Shown here one piece after another: positions 22,101-32,295 of a stretch of 64,000 nt of DNA. The notes under the pieces are model-generated. The model searched no databases. It was not told where the DNA came from and was given only the letters and a program-made list of their open reading frames with translations. The position numbers and the translations under genes were made by a program. The stretch's first letter is position 1. Every line of letters begins with the position of its first letter. Origin of the DNA: Bacteroidales bacterium (GTDB taxonomy: Bacteria; Bacteroidota; Bacteroidia; Bacteroidales; VadinHA17); contig JALONT010000013.1 in NCBI GenBank assembly GCA_025454795.1, positions 1 to 64,000 of the forward strand, given 5' to 3'.

Positions 22101-22200
22101 TGCACCGATATATGGTCAACGCAAGAAATTGATAATGACATTAATAGCTTTGACTTTGGGAGCCGGTCTGATTTATTTTCTGAAACGAAGATATTCCTGA
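19105..22200 (+). CDS. TPR-CHAT domain protease, membrane anchored
   Basis: N-terminal hydrophobic segment, TPR array, CHAT motifs IIHLAMHT and VVLSSCKTGYGKLSSGEGILSLARGFLYSG, C-terminal TM LIMTLIALTLGAGLIYFLKRR. Confidence 0.92.
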   Translation: MIQQIYRIHAALGIIIIMVCLSLSSFAPDSEASDLYKLQNENSSEKSALDEKQSVSLTKITCSVQRYASLNDTTGLLLLSDSLIKSVPDYYPDSLTLAEVYYYIGVCKSLVNRFEEAIVWLRSSVELKRTLGIKDDHFANGIFNLGVSYNLLGDYSQACIFWLEYIKETETLYGENNSGVAEAYSALIGASIEMKDFDKFSEYTFKVLNILGKNSNALYEIKLSNLYSTIGAGYARMGDYAKARIYLEKAESIIRQGHMIREQDYINLINSLAITYGSLGMTQRATEYFDQGIELAVSNNSFLAYNMINSYVIELGNSGRVQDGQDFLSGLVNKAESSYGNESRYYIEVLKNYADYLLKYANDLSKSLMLFSECLVYLNKHPEDIILRDQILIGYALALHKNGEFVRALEKIQELLFGGEVIYSGNDLYKNPGIDSLSVDQRTLRILQTKYSILWDIHNVSGEQKVLEAAAGTSELMISLIDKIRINVSEEESRMVLGSHFRESYLQAIRSFELCYRNSGERRFLEKAFEFAEKSKVAGLLAATRELNAIQFHIPPKAAEMEQAFQKEISTINSRISSEIEKGTPEKKLITSLNEKLLSVIKARDSLVMTFEKDYPEYYSIKYSTSVPSLKEIPAITGRNNNYLNYVMSDSLLYIFIINRKYQDIITFKTDSAFVSKLLKFRILLSNPSSSESARTQFNDFQKTGLDLYQLLIEPVRKYLISDNLMISPDNLLSYLPFETLLSSKYSGNEILYRNLPYLMNDYSISYVYSATFMLENIARNYSKTKDLIAFAPVYDKAINTDSLFLRRESGETLNPLPYSRQEAEYVSEITKGKLYLDNEARESTFKREAGRYDIIHLAMHTYLNDIYPMNSAMIFTQSSDAPEDGLLNTYEVYGIPLKARMVVLSSCKTGYGKLSSGEGILSLARGFLYSGSQSVVLSMWEIEDRSGTDIIKMFYDNLLKGKSKSSALKKARKDYLKQAGQLRSHPYFWSTLLIYGDNAPIYGQRKKLIMTLIALTLGAGLIYFLKRRYS

Positions 22201-22790
22201 TATTCAGGATCTCCTTTTAAAATCTCCATGAGAGCCTCCTTTGACAGATATTTTTTCCTGCGTGCATAATTCTCATTCTTAAGATTCATTTTGACCGCAA
22301 TTTCTTCATAGGATAAACCATCAGAATACAAATTCAGAATGATTTGAAAGTCAGGTTTCAGCTTCTGAAAAGACCTGCTGACAATTCTTTCAAGAAATGG
22401 ATCATTGTCCTCTTCCGGATCAGTCTCCTCAGATACGTCGATTACAAGCTCGGTTGTTTCTTTCTTTTTCTTGAGCTGAGTAATCCAGATATTCCGGGCT
22501 ATGCCGAAAAAATAGCCTTTGAGGTCTGCAGTCAGGGACAGGGAATTTTCGCAAATAAGGTTGTGTAGAATGATTATCGAATCCTGGAAAACATCAGAAA
22601 CATCCTCCTTTGTTCCGTTGTTTTTAATAATATAATTCCTGACTGTCTGAAAATAATTGTCATACAGCCAATTAAGGGTTTTATCATCCTGCCTTTTTAT
22701 ACCCTCGATAATACTTTTATCTGAAATTTTTTTAAACAACCCTTTCTGGATAGCCAATGAATTGGCAAATATAATACTTCCCCTCAGCAA
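22173..22790 (-). CDS. ECF-type RNA polymerase sigma factor
   Basis: LNWLYDNYFQTVRNYI, DVFQDSIIILHN, sigma-4 LNLYSDGLSYEEIAVKMNLKNENYARRKKYLSKEAL. Confidence 0.88.
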   Translation of the reverse strand: MLRGSIIFANSLAIQKGLFKKISDKSIIEGIKRQDDKTLNWLYDNYFQTVRNYIIKNNGTKEDVSDVFQDSIIILHNLICENSLSLTADLKGYFFGIARNIWITQLKKKKETTELVIDVSEETDPEEDNDPFLERIVSRSFQKLKPDFQIILNLYSDGLSYEEIAVKMNLKNENYARRKKYLSKEALMEILKGDPEYQEYLRFRK

Positions 22791-22891
22791 TTCTATTTAA
22801 TATGGCGTCAGTTCGATTTTCTGACAACCATGTAATGTCCTTCGCAAAATATAAATATCTTTACTCAATGTAATTATTTCCCCGTTTAAAA

Positions 22892-25078
22892 ATGCCATTT
22901 CCTTTTGTAAAACAACCTGACGCGATGGATTGCGGACCCGCTTGCCTGAAAATGGTAGCAGGGTTTTACAAAAAGAACTTTTCTCTCGAAACAATCCGAC
23001 GGAAATGTTTTATCACAAGGGAGGGTGTCTCATTCCTCGGACTATCTGAAGCTGCAGATAACCTTGGGTTCCGCACTATCGGAGTACGGATTCCCTTTGA
23101 GATGCTGATTGAAAATGTACCGGTGCCGTGTATTGTTCACTGGCGTCAGAAACATTTCATTGTAGTTTATAAGATCAGGAATGATAAGATCTGGGCAGCA
23201 GACCCTGCAGTAGGTTTGGTTAAATATACCCGGGAGGAGTTTGTCAGAAACTGGACCTCAACTCTGGTCGACGGAAAACCGGCAGGTCTTTTACTGATCA
23301 TTGAACCTACTCCGGCACTTTTTGAAAAAGAGAGTGATAGTGAAAAATCCCGCGGATTCAGTTTCCTGCTGAAATATTTCCGGCTCTATGACAAATACCT
23401 GTTTCAACTTGTCCTCGGGTTGTTTATTGGAAGTTGCATACAGCTTATAATCCCGTTTCTTACACAATCGATCATCGATATCGGTCTGAATAACAATGAT
23501 ATAGGTTTTATTTACCTGATTCTCTTTGCCCAGCTGGCACTGGTAATTGGAAGAATGTCAGTCGAGTTTATTCGTGGATGGCTACTCCTCCATATCGGTG
23601 CAAGGGTTAATGTCGCAGTTATTTCAGGATTTCTTCAGAAACTGATGTCACTTCCTGTATCATTTTTTGATACAAAACTGACGGGAGATATTCTTCAGCG
23701 GATAGAAGATAACAACAGGATTGAAGAGTTCCTGACCTCGGCAAGCCTGAGTATTCTTTTTTCATTTTTTAACCTGCTTGTTTTTGGGATTGTCATGGCT
23801 GTTTTCAGTTTCAAGATTCTGATTATTTTTCTTGCAGGTACTATTCTTTATGCCCTGTGGGTATCCCTTTTTATGAAATCAAGGGCCCGGCTTGATCACC
23901 AGCGCTTTAAGCAGATGTCTGCAGCAGGGAATAAGCTCATAAACATAGTCAATGGCATGCAGGAGATAAAACTTACACAGAGTGAGCTTAGCATGCGCTG
24001 GGACTGGGAAAAACTCCAGGCCTCACTTTTCGGACTAAAAGTCAAAGGACTGGGGATAATACAATATCAGTCTGCCGGGGCTACCTTTATTAGTGAAGTG
24101 ACTAATCTGCTTATTACGGTTATTGCCGCTACGGCAGTCATCAAAGGAGACTTGACTCTGGGTATGATGCTTGCCGTACAGTTCATTATAGGTCAGATGA
24201 ATGTCCCTGTAAGTCAGATAATAGGTTTCTTCAGAGTTTCACAAGATGCAAAGATGAGCCTTGACAGACTTTCTGAGATCCATGAGATGCAGGACGAAGA
24301 GCCTGACCCTGAAATGAAAGTCAGAAAACTTCCTGAAAAAAAGGATATATTCATTAACAATATTTCATACCAGTACGAAGGTCCGCATTCACCGTATGTA
24401 CTGAAAAATATTGATCTTTTTATTGAAGAAAATAAGACTACCGCCATTGTGGGCACCAGCGGAAGCGGTAAAACGACATTGCTGAAATTACTCCTGGGTT
24501 TCTACCAGCCGGTTACTGGAGAGATCCTCATCGGAGATACAAGACTTTCGAATCTTAGCCTGAGAATATGGAGGGAAAAAGTCGGAGCTGCAATGCAGGA
24601 TGGATTTCTTTTTCCTGATTCAATTGCTTCCAATATTGCCCCGGGCAGCGAAAAAATTGATGAAGACAGACTGGTTAAAGCAGCCGAAATAGCTAATATC
24701 AAAGGATTTATTGAATCAATGCCGCTTGGCTATAATACAAAAATAGGGACTTCTGGTCATGGCCTGAGCGAAGGACAAAAGCAGAGACTGCTTATCGCAC
24801 GGGTAATTTACAGGGATCCTGAAATAATTATTTTCGATGAAGCAACTAATTCTCTCGATGCCGGCAACGAAAAGGTGATCGTTGAGAATCTTGCCGGTTT
24901 CTTTAAAGGTAAAACAGTCATTATTGTTGCACACAGGCTCAGCACAGTTAAAAATGCAGATAAAATTATCGTTATGGATAGCGGCAGAATTGTTGAAACA
25001 GGCAATCATGCATCTCTTATTGCAGATAAGGGAGCTTATTTTAACCTGGTAAAAAACCAGCTTGAACTTGGCAATTGA
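22892..25078 (+). CDS. C39-peptidase-containing ABC transporter (bacteriocin/RiPP exporter)
   Basis: C39 triad: MDCGPACL Cys, QKHFIVVY His, AADPAVG Asp; Walker A GTSGSGKTT; signature LSEGQKQRLLIAR; Walker B IIIFDEA. Confidence 0.96.
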   Translation: MPFPFVKQPDAMDCGPACLKMVAGFYKKNFSLETIRRKCFITREGVSFLGLSEAADNLGFRTIGVRIPFEMLIENVPVPCIVHWRQKHFIVVYKIRNDKIWAADPAVGLVKYTREEFVRNWTSTLVDGKPAGLLLIIEPTPALFEKESDSEKSRGFSFLLKYFRLYDKYLFQLVLGLFIGSCIQLIIPFLTQSIIDIGLNNNDIGFIYLILFAQLALVIGRMSVEFIRGWLLLHIGARVNVAVISGFLQKLMSLPVSFFDTKLTGDILQRIEDNNRIEEFLTSASLSILFSFFNLLVFGIVMAVFSFKILIIFLAGTILYALWVSLFMKSRARLDHQRFKQMSAAGNKLINIVNGMQEIKLTQSELSMRWDWEKLQASLFGLKVKGLGIIQYQSAGATFISEVTNLLITVIAATAVIKGDLTLGMMLAVQFIIGQMNVPVSQIIGFFRVSQDAKMSLDRLSEIHEMQDEEPDPEMKVRKLPEKKDIFINNISYQYEGPHSPYVLKNIDLFIEENKTTAIVGTSGSGKTTLLKLLLGFYQPVTGEILIGDTRLSNLSLRIWREKVGAAMQDGFLFPDSIASNIAPGSEKIDEDRLVKAAEIANIKGFIESMPLGYNTKIGTSGHGLSEGQKQRLLIARVIYRDPEIIIFDEATNSLDAGNEKVIVENLAGFFKGKTVIIVAHRLSTVKNADKIIVMDSGRIVETGNHASLIADKGAYFNLVKNQLELGN

Positions 25079-25087
25079 TCCCGGAAA

Positions 25088-26377
25088 ATGAAAGAGAAAA
25101 AACCTGCAATTCTATATTCTGATCCGGTAAATGAAATAATTTCCAATCCACCGCGAAAGATAATCAGGTGGGGTACAACGGTTATCTTCATCGTAATGGC
25201 TGTTCTTATAACCCTGTCGTGGATCGTGCGATATCCTGATGTAGTACCTGCGCCTGTTGAAATAACCACTGTAAATCCTCCGGTAACTCTTGTGACAAAA
25301 ATAACAGGCAGAATAAATAAGTTATATGTAACCGACGGGGAAAAAGTTTCAGCAGGAGAGTGGCTTGCAGTGATGGAAACAGCTGCTGATATCAGCCAGG
25401 TAAGATCCTTTAAGACAGCCATCGATACGATTTCAAAACCGGAATGGCTATCATCCGCGGCATTCCCTCATTTTACAAGGCTTGGGGAGCTTCAGTTATA
25501 TTATGCTTCATTTATGAAGTCTCTGTCAGATTTTGGAATATATATTCAGAATGACTTCTATGGAAATAAAATTAATTCCCTTAATGATGAAATATCAGGT
25601 CTTCAGGATTACCTCAACAAACTTAAAATAAAGGAGAAACTGCTTTCAGAAAACCTTTTTCTGGAGCGGAAGAAGTTTCAGAGAGATTCAATTTTATTCT
25701 CAGGAAATGTCTATTCAGAAAGTGAAATTGAAAAATCAAGACAATCCTTCAACCTTATCAGCCTGGAATTCCAGCAGGCAGGTCTCGACCGTTCATCCAG
25801 GATGATAGAGCTTGCAGAAAAACGGCAGTTACTAATGGATTACCGGATTAAACGGGAAGAGGAAAAACAAAAACTGGTTTCTGTTCTGGAGGAATCATTT
25901 ATGAACCTTAATGCAAGGCTGAAGATATGGGAAAACAATTATCTCCTGGTTTCACCTGTTGAAGGGAAGGTTGCCTTTACACGATACTGGAGTGAAAATC
26001 AGTCAGTTGTAGCTGATCAGCCTGTATTGAATGTTGTTCCTGAAAATTCAGGTGATTTTGTTGGAAGAATTTTGCTGAATATGCAGAGATCAGGAAAAGT
26101 AAAAATCGGTCAGACGGTAAATATTAAGCTTAGCGGCTTCCCTTATCTTGAATACGGGATGGTTCGTGGTGCTGTTAAAACAAAATCACTCGTCCCGTCA
26201 GGTGATGCATATGTAATTGAAGTAACGTTGCCTGAAGGCCTTACTACTTTATACGGAAGAGAGCTTGAATTCACACAGAATATGCAGGGCACAGCCGAAA
26301 TATTAACTGATGATCTCAGACTTCTTCAGAAGATTATAAACCCCTTCAGATATCTTGCTTCAAAAAATAAAATCTGA
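25088..26377 (+). CDS. HlyD-family secretion adaptor
   Basis: N-terminal TM; VTKITGRINKLYVTDGEKVSAGEWLAVME; SPVEGKVAFTRYWSENQSV; coiled coil; directly follows C39 ABC gene. Confidence 0.93.
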   Translation: MKEKKPAILYSDPVNEIISNPPRKIIRWGTTVIFIVMAVLITLSWIVRYPDVVPAPVEITTVNPPVTLVTKITGRINKLYVTDGEKVSAGEWLAVMETAADISQVRSFKTAIDTISKPEWLSSAAFPHFTRLGELQLYYASFMKSLSDFGIYIQNDFYGNKINSLNDEISGLQDYLNKLKIKEKLLSENLFLERKKFQRDSILFSGNVYSESEIEKSRQSFNLISLEFQQAGLDRSSRMIELAEKRQLLMDYRIKREEEKQKLVSVLEESFMNLNARLKIWENNYLLVSPVEGKVAFTRYWSENQSVVADQPVLNVVPENSGDFVGRILLNMQRSGKVKIGQTVNIKLSGFPYLEYGMVRGAVKTKSLVPSGDAYVIEVTLPEGLTTLYGRELEFTQNMQGTAEILTDDLRLLQKIINPFRYLASKNKI

Positions 26378-26561
26378 AAACGTACTGTTTTTTTGATTCT
26401 ACGGTTATCAACTTATCTTCTCCAAATCGGCAGAACACTTGATTAATTTGGGTAAAACTTTGAGTTTTAACAAATATTTCAATATTTTCGTAGCTTGAAA
26501 ATTCCATGGTTTGCCATGGTGCAGAATACAAAATGAGAGCTGAACCTAGAAAGGATTGACA

Positions 26562-28550
26562 ATGATTATGAAAAATCCGGAAGACTCTGTTCTTGATGAA
26601 CAATCCGGGGCTACTGAGGATGCCTACGGAACTGAGATTAACCCGCAAGCTGAAAAAGCGAATGAAGCTGATACTCCCGGCAAAATTGAAAATGCTGATC
26701 CCAGCCGGGAAGGACCGGAAGTAAAAGTAAATAAGAGATCAGCTAAATTAAACGCTGCCGTTCCTGAACCTGGAAAAAACACAGAAGAGGAAAGCCATGA
26801 TCTGGATGATATCGTTCTTCCTCCCGTTGATTATTCAGGTTACCCGAAAAACGAACTGGTAGAAACTCTGAGTCTTATTATTGAAAACAGGCCTCCTGCA
26901 GAGATTAGAAGCGATGTAGATCGTATAAAAGTGCTGTTTTACAAAAAGCTGAAGCAGGAATCCGACGAAAGAAAAAATAAATTTCTGGAGAGTGGAGGCA
27001 AGATTGAAGATTATCGTTCCTGGGTCGATCCTTCTGAAGCGCGTGTTAAACATCTTCTTGAAAAGTACAAAGAGAAAAAGACTGATTTTAACAAAATTCA
27101 GGAAGTCGAGAAATACGAGAATCTAAAGAAAAAATACGATATAATAGATAGGATTAAAGATCTTGTAAACCGCGAAGAATCTATAAACAAGACTTTTCAT
27201 GAATTCAGATCACTGCAGAATGAATGGCATGCCATTGGTATAGTACCACAGAATTCTCTGAAAGATATCTGGGAAAACTACCATCATCATGTGGAGCTAT
27301 TCTACGATTATATAAAGATCAATAAGGAATTAAGGGACCTTGACCTTAAAAAGAACCTCGAGTTAAAAGTCTTATTATGCGAAAAAGCAGAAGAACTTCT
27401 TCTTGAACCTAATGCAGTTAATGCTTTCAGATTTTTACAGGACTATCATAATCAATGGAGGGAAATCGGCCCGGTTCCGCAGGAGTCGAAGAATGAGATT
27501 TGGGAGAGATTCAAGGAAGCAACATCTCAGATCAATAAAAGACATCACGAATATTTTGAGAAACAAAAAGATGACCAGCGCAAAAATCTGGAAGCAAAGA
27601 TAGCTCTGTGTGAAGAGGTTGAAGCAATAAACCTTATGGAATTCAAAAACTTCAAGGATTTTGATGAGAAAGCTGACAAGGTTGTGGCACTTCAGAAAAT
27701 GTGGAGAACCTTAGGGTTTGCTCCAAAGAAGCAAAACAATAAGGTCTATCAGAGGTTCCGTGATGCCTGTGACAACTTTTTTGAAAAGAAGAGAGGTTTT
27801 TATGCCGACAATAAGGAGATCCAGCAAAACAACCTCCAGATGAAAATCGAACTTTGCATTCAGGCTGAATCGCTTCAGGACAGCACAGATTGGAAAGCAA
27901 CATCCGATGCCCTTATTAAACTTCAGAAAGAATGGAAAGAGATAGGACCGGTTCCCAGGAAACAGTCCGAAAAAAGCTGGAAAAGATTCAGGAAAGCATG
28001 TGATCATTTCTTCAATAAGAAAACAGAATTTTTTGCTGAACTCGACACTTCATATGAAGATAACCTGAAGGCAAAACTTGCTGTAATAGAAGAGCTTGAA
28101 AAATTTGATCCGGGAATTGATGTCCAGGCAGCTTTTGAAAGACTTAAGGAGTTGCAGAGAAAATGGACAGAAATCGGATTCGTGCCTTTCAACAGGAAAG
28201 ATGAAATAACTAACAGGTACAGAAACGCTCTGAACCAGGAATTCGATAAGCTTAAGATCGGAGATGAAGACAAGAGTATTCTTAAGTATAAGACTAAACT
28301 TGATAATCTCAAGGCTAATCCCAAAGCTTCAAGAAAAGTCAGGAACGAACGTGATAAATTCTTTACTAAAATCAAGCAGCTTGAGGGCGACATAGTTTTA
28401 TGGGAAAACAATATTGGATTCTTTGCTAAATCAACCAATGCAGATAATATGATACGCGAGGTTGAGGATAAAATTGAAAGTGCGAAGAAAATGATCAAGA
28501 CTCTGGAGGAAAAAGTCAAAATGATCGACCAGTCAGGGCTGGATGATTAA
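26562..28550 (+). CDS. DUF349 repeat protein
   Basis: Repeats of LxxxWxxIGxVPxxxxxxxWxRFRxAxxxFF. Confidence 0.85.
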   Translation: MIMKNPEDSVLDEQSGATEDAYGTEINPQAEKANEADTPGKIENADPSREGPEVKVNKRSAKLNAAVPEPGKNTEEESHDLDDIVLPPVDYSGYPKNELVETLSLIIENRPPAEIRSDVDRIKVLFYKKLKQESDERKNKFLESGGKIEDYRSWVDPSEARVKHLLEKYKEKKTDFNKIQEVEKYENLKKKYDIIDRIKDLVNREESINKTFHEFRSLQNEWHAIGIVPQNSLKDIWENYHHHVELFYDYIKINKELRDLDLKKNLELKVLLCEKAEELLLEPNAVNAFRFLQDYHNQWREIGPVPQESKNEIWERFKEATSQINKRHHEYFEKQKDDQRKNLEAKIALCEEVEAINLMEFKNFKDFDEKADKVVALQKMWRTLGFAPKKQNNKVYQRFRDACDNFFEKKRGFYADNKEIQQNNLQMKIELCIQAESLQDSTDWKATSDALIKLQKEWKEIGPVPRKQSEKSWKRFRKACDHFFNKKTEFFAELDTSYEDNLKAKLAVIEELEKFDPGIDVQAAFERLKELQRKWTEIGFVPFNRKDEITNRYRNALNQEFDKLKIGDEDKSILKYKTKLDNLKANPKASRKVRNERDKFFTKIKQLEGDIVLWENNIGFFAKSTNADNMIREVEDKIESAKKMIKTLEEKVKMIDQSGLDD

Positions 28551-28580
28551 TTAAAATGAGGTCAGATAGTTAGATAATAA

Positions 28581-30194
<1,614 letters not shown>

Positions 30195-30244
30195 CAGAGT
30201 TTGTGACTTGTATATCAGGTATTTACTAATTTTTAAATGAAAGA

Positions 30245-32212
30245 ATGGATAAAAATACTATAATAGGGATAATTCTGATTTTTGTAATATTTGTCGGTGC
30301 CAGCATTTATAATACAAGCAGGCTAAATAAAGGATTTGAGAATGCTGTAAAAGCTGCAGAGACAGAAATTGTAAATGGGAACCTTGAACGTGCCCGGACA
30401 GAGTACGTTAATGCTCTCAGATTCAAACCAAATCAGCCGGAAGTTCTGGCAAAGCTGAGCGAACTGAACATTAAGCTTGGTATAACTACTGTTGAAAATA
30501 CTGCTGATACAGTTCCTGCAAAAAGTGTAACTGATAATCCACTTCCTGCAGTTCCTGCATTAATTACCGGTGATCCAAGCCAGTATGGAGTGTTTGCAAA
30601 TGCTGCTGAAGGCGAAAATGATTATATTACTCTTGAAAACGATAAGATCGAACTTAAAATCTCTCTGAAAGGAGGTAGGGTCTATTCTGCAAGGATGAAA
30701 GAATTCAGAACATACGACTCCCTTCCTCTTATCCTGTTTTCTGGCGACTCGACGATCTTTGGCTTCAACTTTTTTACAGCTGATAATAAGGCTGTTCAGA
30801 CCAATAATCTGTTTTTTACTCCACTCTCAGAAGAGAAATCACTTAATGCCTCAACAGAATCTAAAAGTTTGATAATGAGGCTTTATGCAGATAAAGAAAA
30901 ATATATTGAATACAAATACACTCTGGCTCCTGGCAAATACAGCCTTGATTACAATGTCATTTTTAAAAATATGGTTGGCATATTACCTCCCAACCAGAAC
31001 AGCATTTCACTCGACTGGAGGATGTATATTCCTCAGCAGGAAAAGGGAAGACAGAACGAGGATAGCTATACTACTATTAAATACAAGTACTACCAGGATG
31101 ATGTTGATGGATTGAAGCTTAGATCGCAGAAAGAGACAGAACAGACTGATATTACAACGAAACTGAGTTGGGTTGCTTTCCAGGATCAGTTCTTTTCATC
31201 AGTTCTTATAACCAATGACCTCTTCCTTAATGGCTCCGTATCATCAACAAAAACTATTACATCTAAAAAGTATCTAAGGTATTTTACAACTGAACTTGGC
31301 GTACCATTTAATCCTGGCTCAGAAACGTCTATAGGGCTGAAATTGTATTATGGTCCAAACCATATTTCTACCCTCAGAAAGGAGGGACTGGAACTTGACA
31401 AGCTGGTTTTCCTTGGAAAAAACATAATTAGCTGGATAAACAGGTTTGTTATTATCCCCGTATTTAACTGGCTCGAAAAATATATCAGCAGCTATGGACT
31501 TATAATCCTGATACTTACAATACTCATAAAAATAGTCCTTTTCCCACTGACATTCAAATCATACCAGTCTCAGGCTAAAATGGCCGTTTTAAAGCCCATG
31601 GTCGAAGAGCTTGGGAAAAAATTCCCCAGGAAGGAAGATGCGATGAAAAAGCAACAGGCAACAATGGACCTGTATAAACGGGCAGGAGTGAATCCAATGG
31701 GAGGATGTCTTCCCATGCTGCTTCAGTTCCCGATCCTTTTTGCAATGTTCAGGTTTTTCCCTGTTTCAATTGAATTAAGGCAGGAGCATTTCCTCTGGGC
31801 TACCGACCTTTCCACCTATGATTCAATACTTAATCTTCCTTTCACAATACCAATGTATGGTAATCATGTCAGTCTCTTCACGATCCTGATGACCATTTCA
31901 TCTATACTTACTACAAAAATGTCAGGTGCTACGACTGGACAGGACCAGCCGGGGATGAAGATCATGATGTATATGATGCCAGTGATGTTCATGCTGATTT
32001 TGAATAATTTTTCTGCAGGTCTGACATATTACTATTTCCTTGCTAACATGCTTACATGGCTTCAGAACATTGTCTCAAAGCGATTCATTGATCAGGACAA
32101 AGTACTTGCTACTCTTGAGGAGAACAGAAAAAAACCTGTGAAAAAATCGAAATGGCAGCAGAGACTTGAGGAAGCTGCAAAACAGAGAGGCATTAATCCA
32201 CCTAAAAGATAG
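30245..32212 (+). CDS. yidC: Membrane protein insertase YidC
   Basis: MDKNTIIGIILI start; YGLIILILTILIKIVLFPLTFKSYQSQAKMAVLKP; LLQFPILFAMFRFFP; KRG-type C-terminus. Confidence 0.95.
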   Translation: MDKNTIIGIILIFVIFVGASIYNTSRLNKGFENAVKAAETEIVNGNLERARTEYVNALRFKPNQPEVLAKLSELNIKLGITTVENTADTVPAKSVTDNPLPAVPALITGDPSQYGVFANAAEGENDYITLENDKIELKISLKGGRVYSARMKEFRTYDSLPLILFSGDSTIFGFNFFTADNKAVQTNNLFFTPLSEEKSLNASTESKSLIMRLYADKEKYIEYKYTLAPGKYSLDYNVIFKNMVGILPPNQNSISLDWRMYIPQQEKGRQNEDSYTTIKYKYYQDDVDGLKLRSQKETEQTDITTKLSWVAFQDQFFSSVLITNDLFLNGSVSSTKTITSKKYLRYFTTELGVPFNPGSETSIGLKLYYGPNHISTLRKEGLELDKLVFLGKNIISWINRFVIIPVFNWLEKYISSYGLIILILTILIKIVLFPLTFKSYQSQAKMAVLKPMVEELGKKFPRKEDAMKKQQATMDLYKRAGVNPMGGCLPMLLQFPILFAMFRFFPVSIELRQEHFLWATDLSTYDSILNLPFTIPMYGNHVSLFTILMTISSILTTKMSGATTGQDQPGMKIMMYMMPVMFMLILNNFSAGLTYYYFLANMLTWLQNIVSKRFIDQDKVLATLEENRKKPVKKSKWQQRLEEAAKQRGINPPKR

Positions 32213-32295
32213 AATTATACTTAGTTAAAAATCTTTAAATACGTGATCACATTCAAAAAATAAACTAAATTTATTTTCTCACGCTTTATGGGGTA

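Noticed and set aside
26504-26519. CCATGG-tttg-CCATGG repeat near the HlyD/DUF349 junction
   Set aside because: Short and palindromic unit; no convincing terminator, ORF or regulator context
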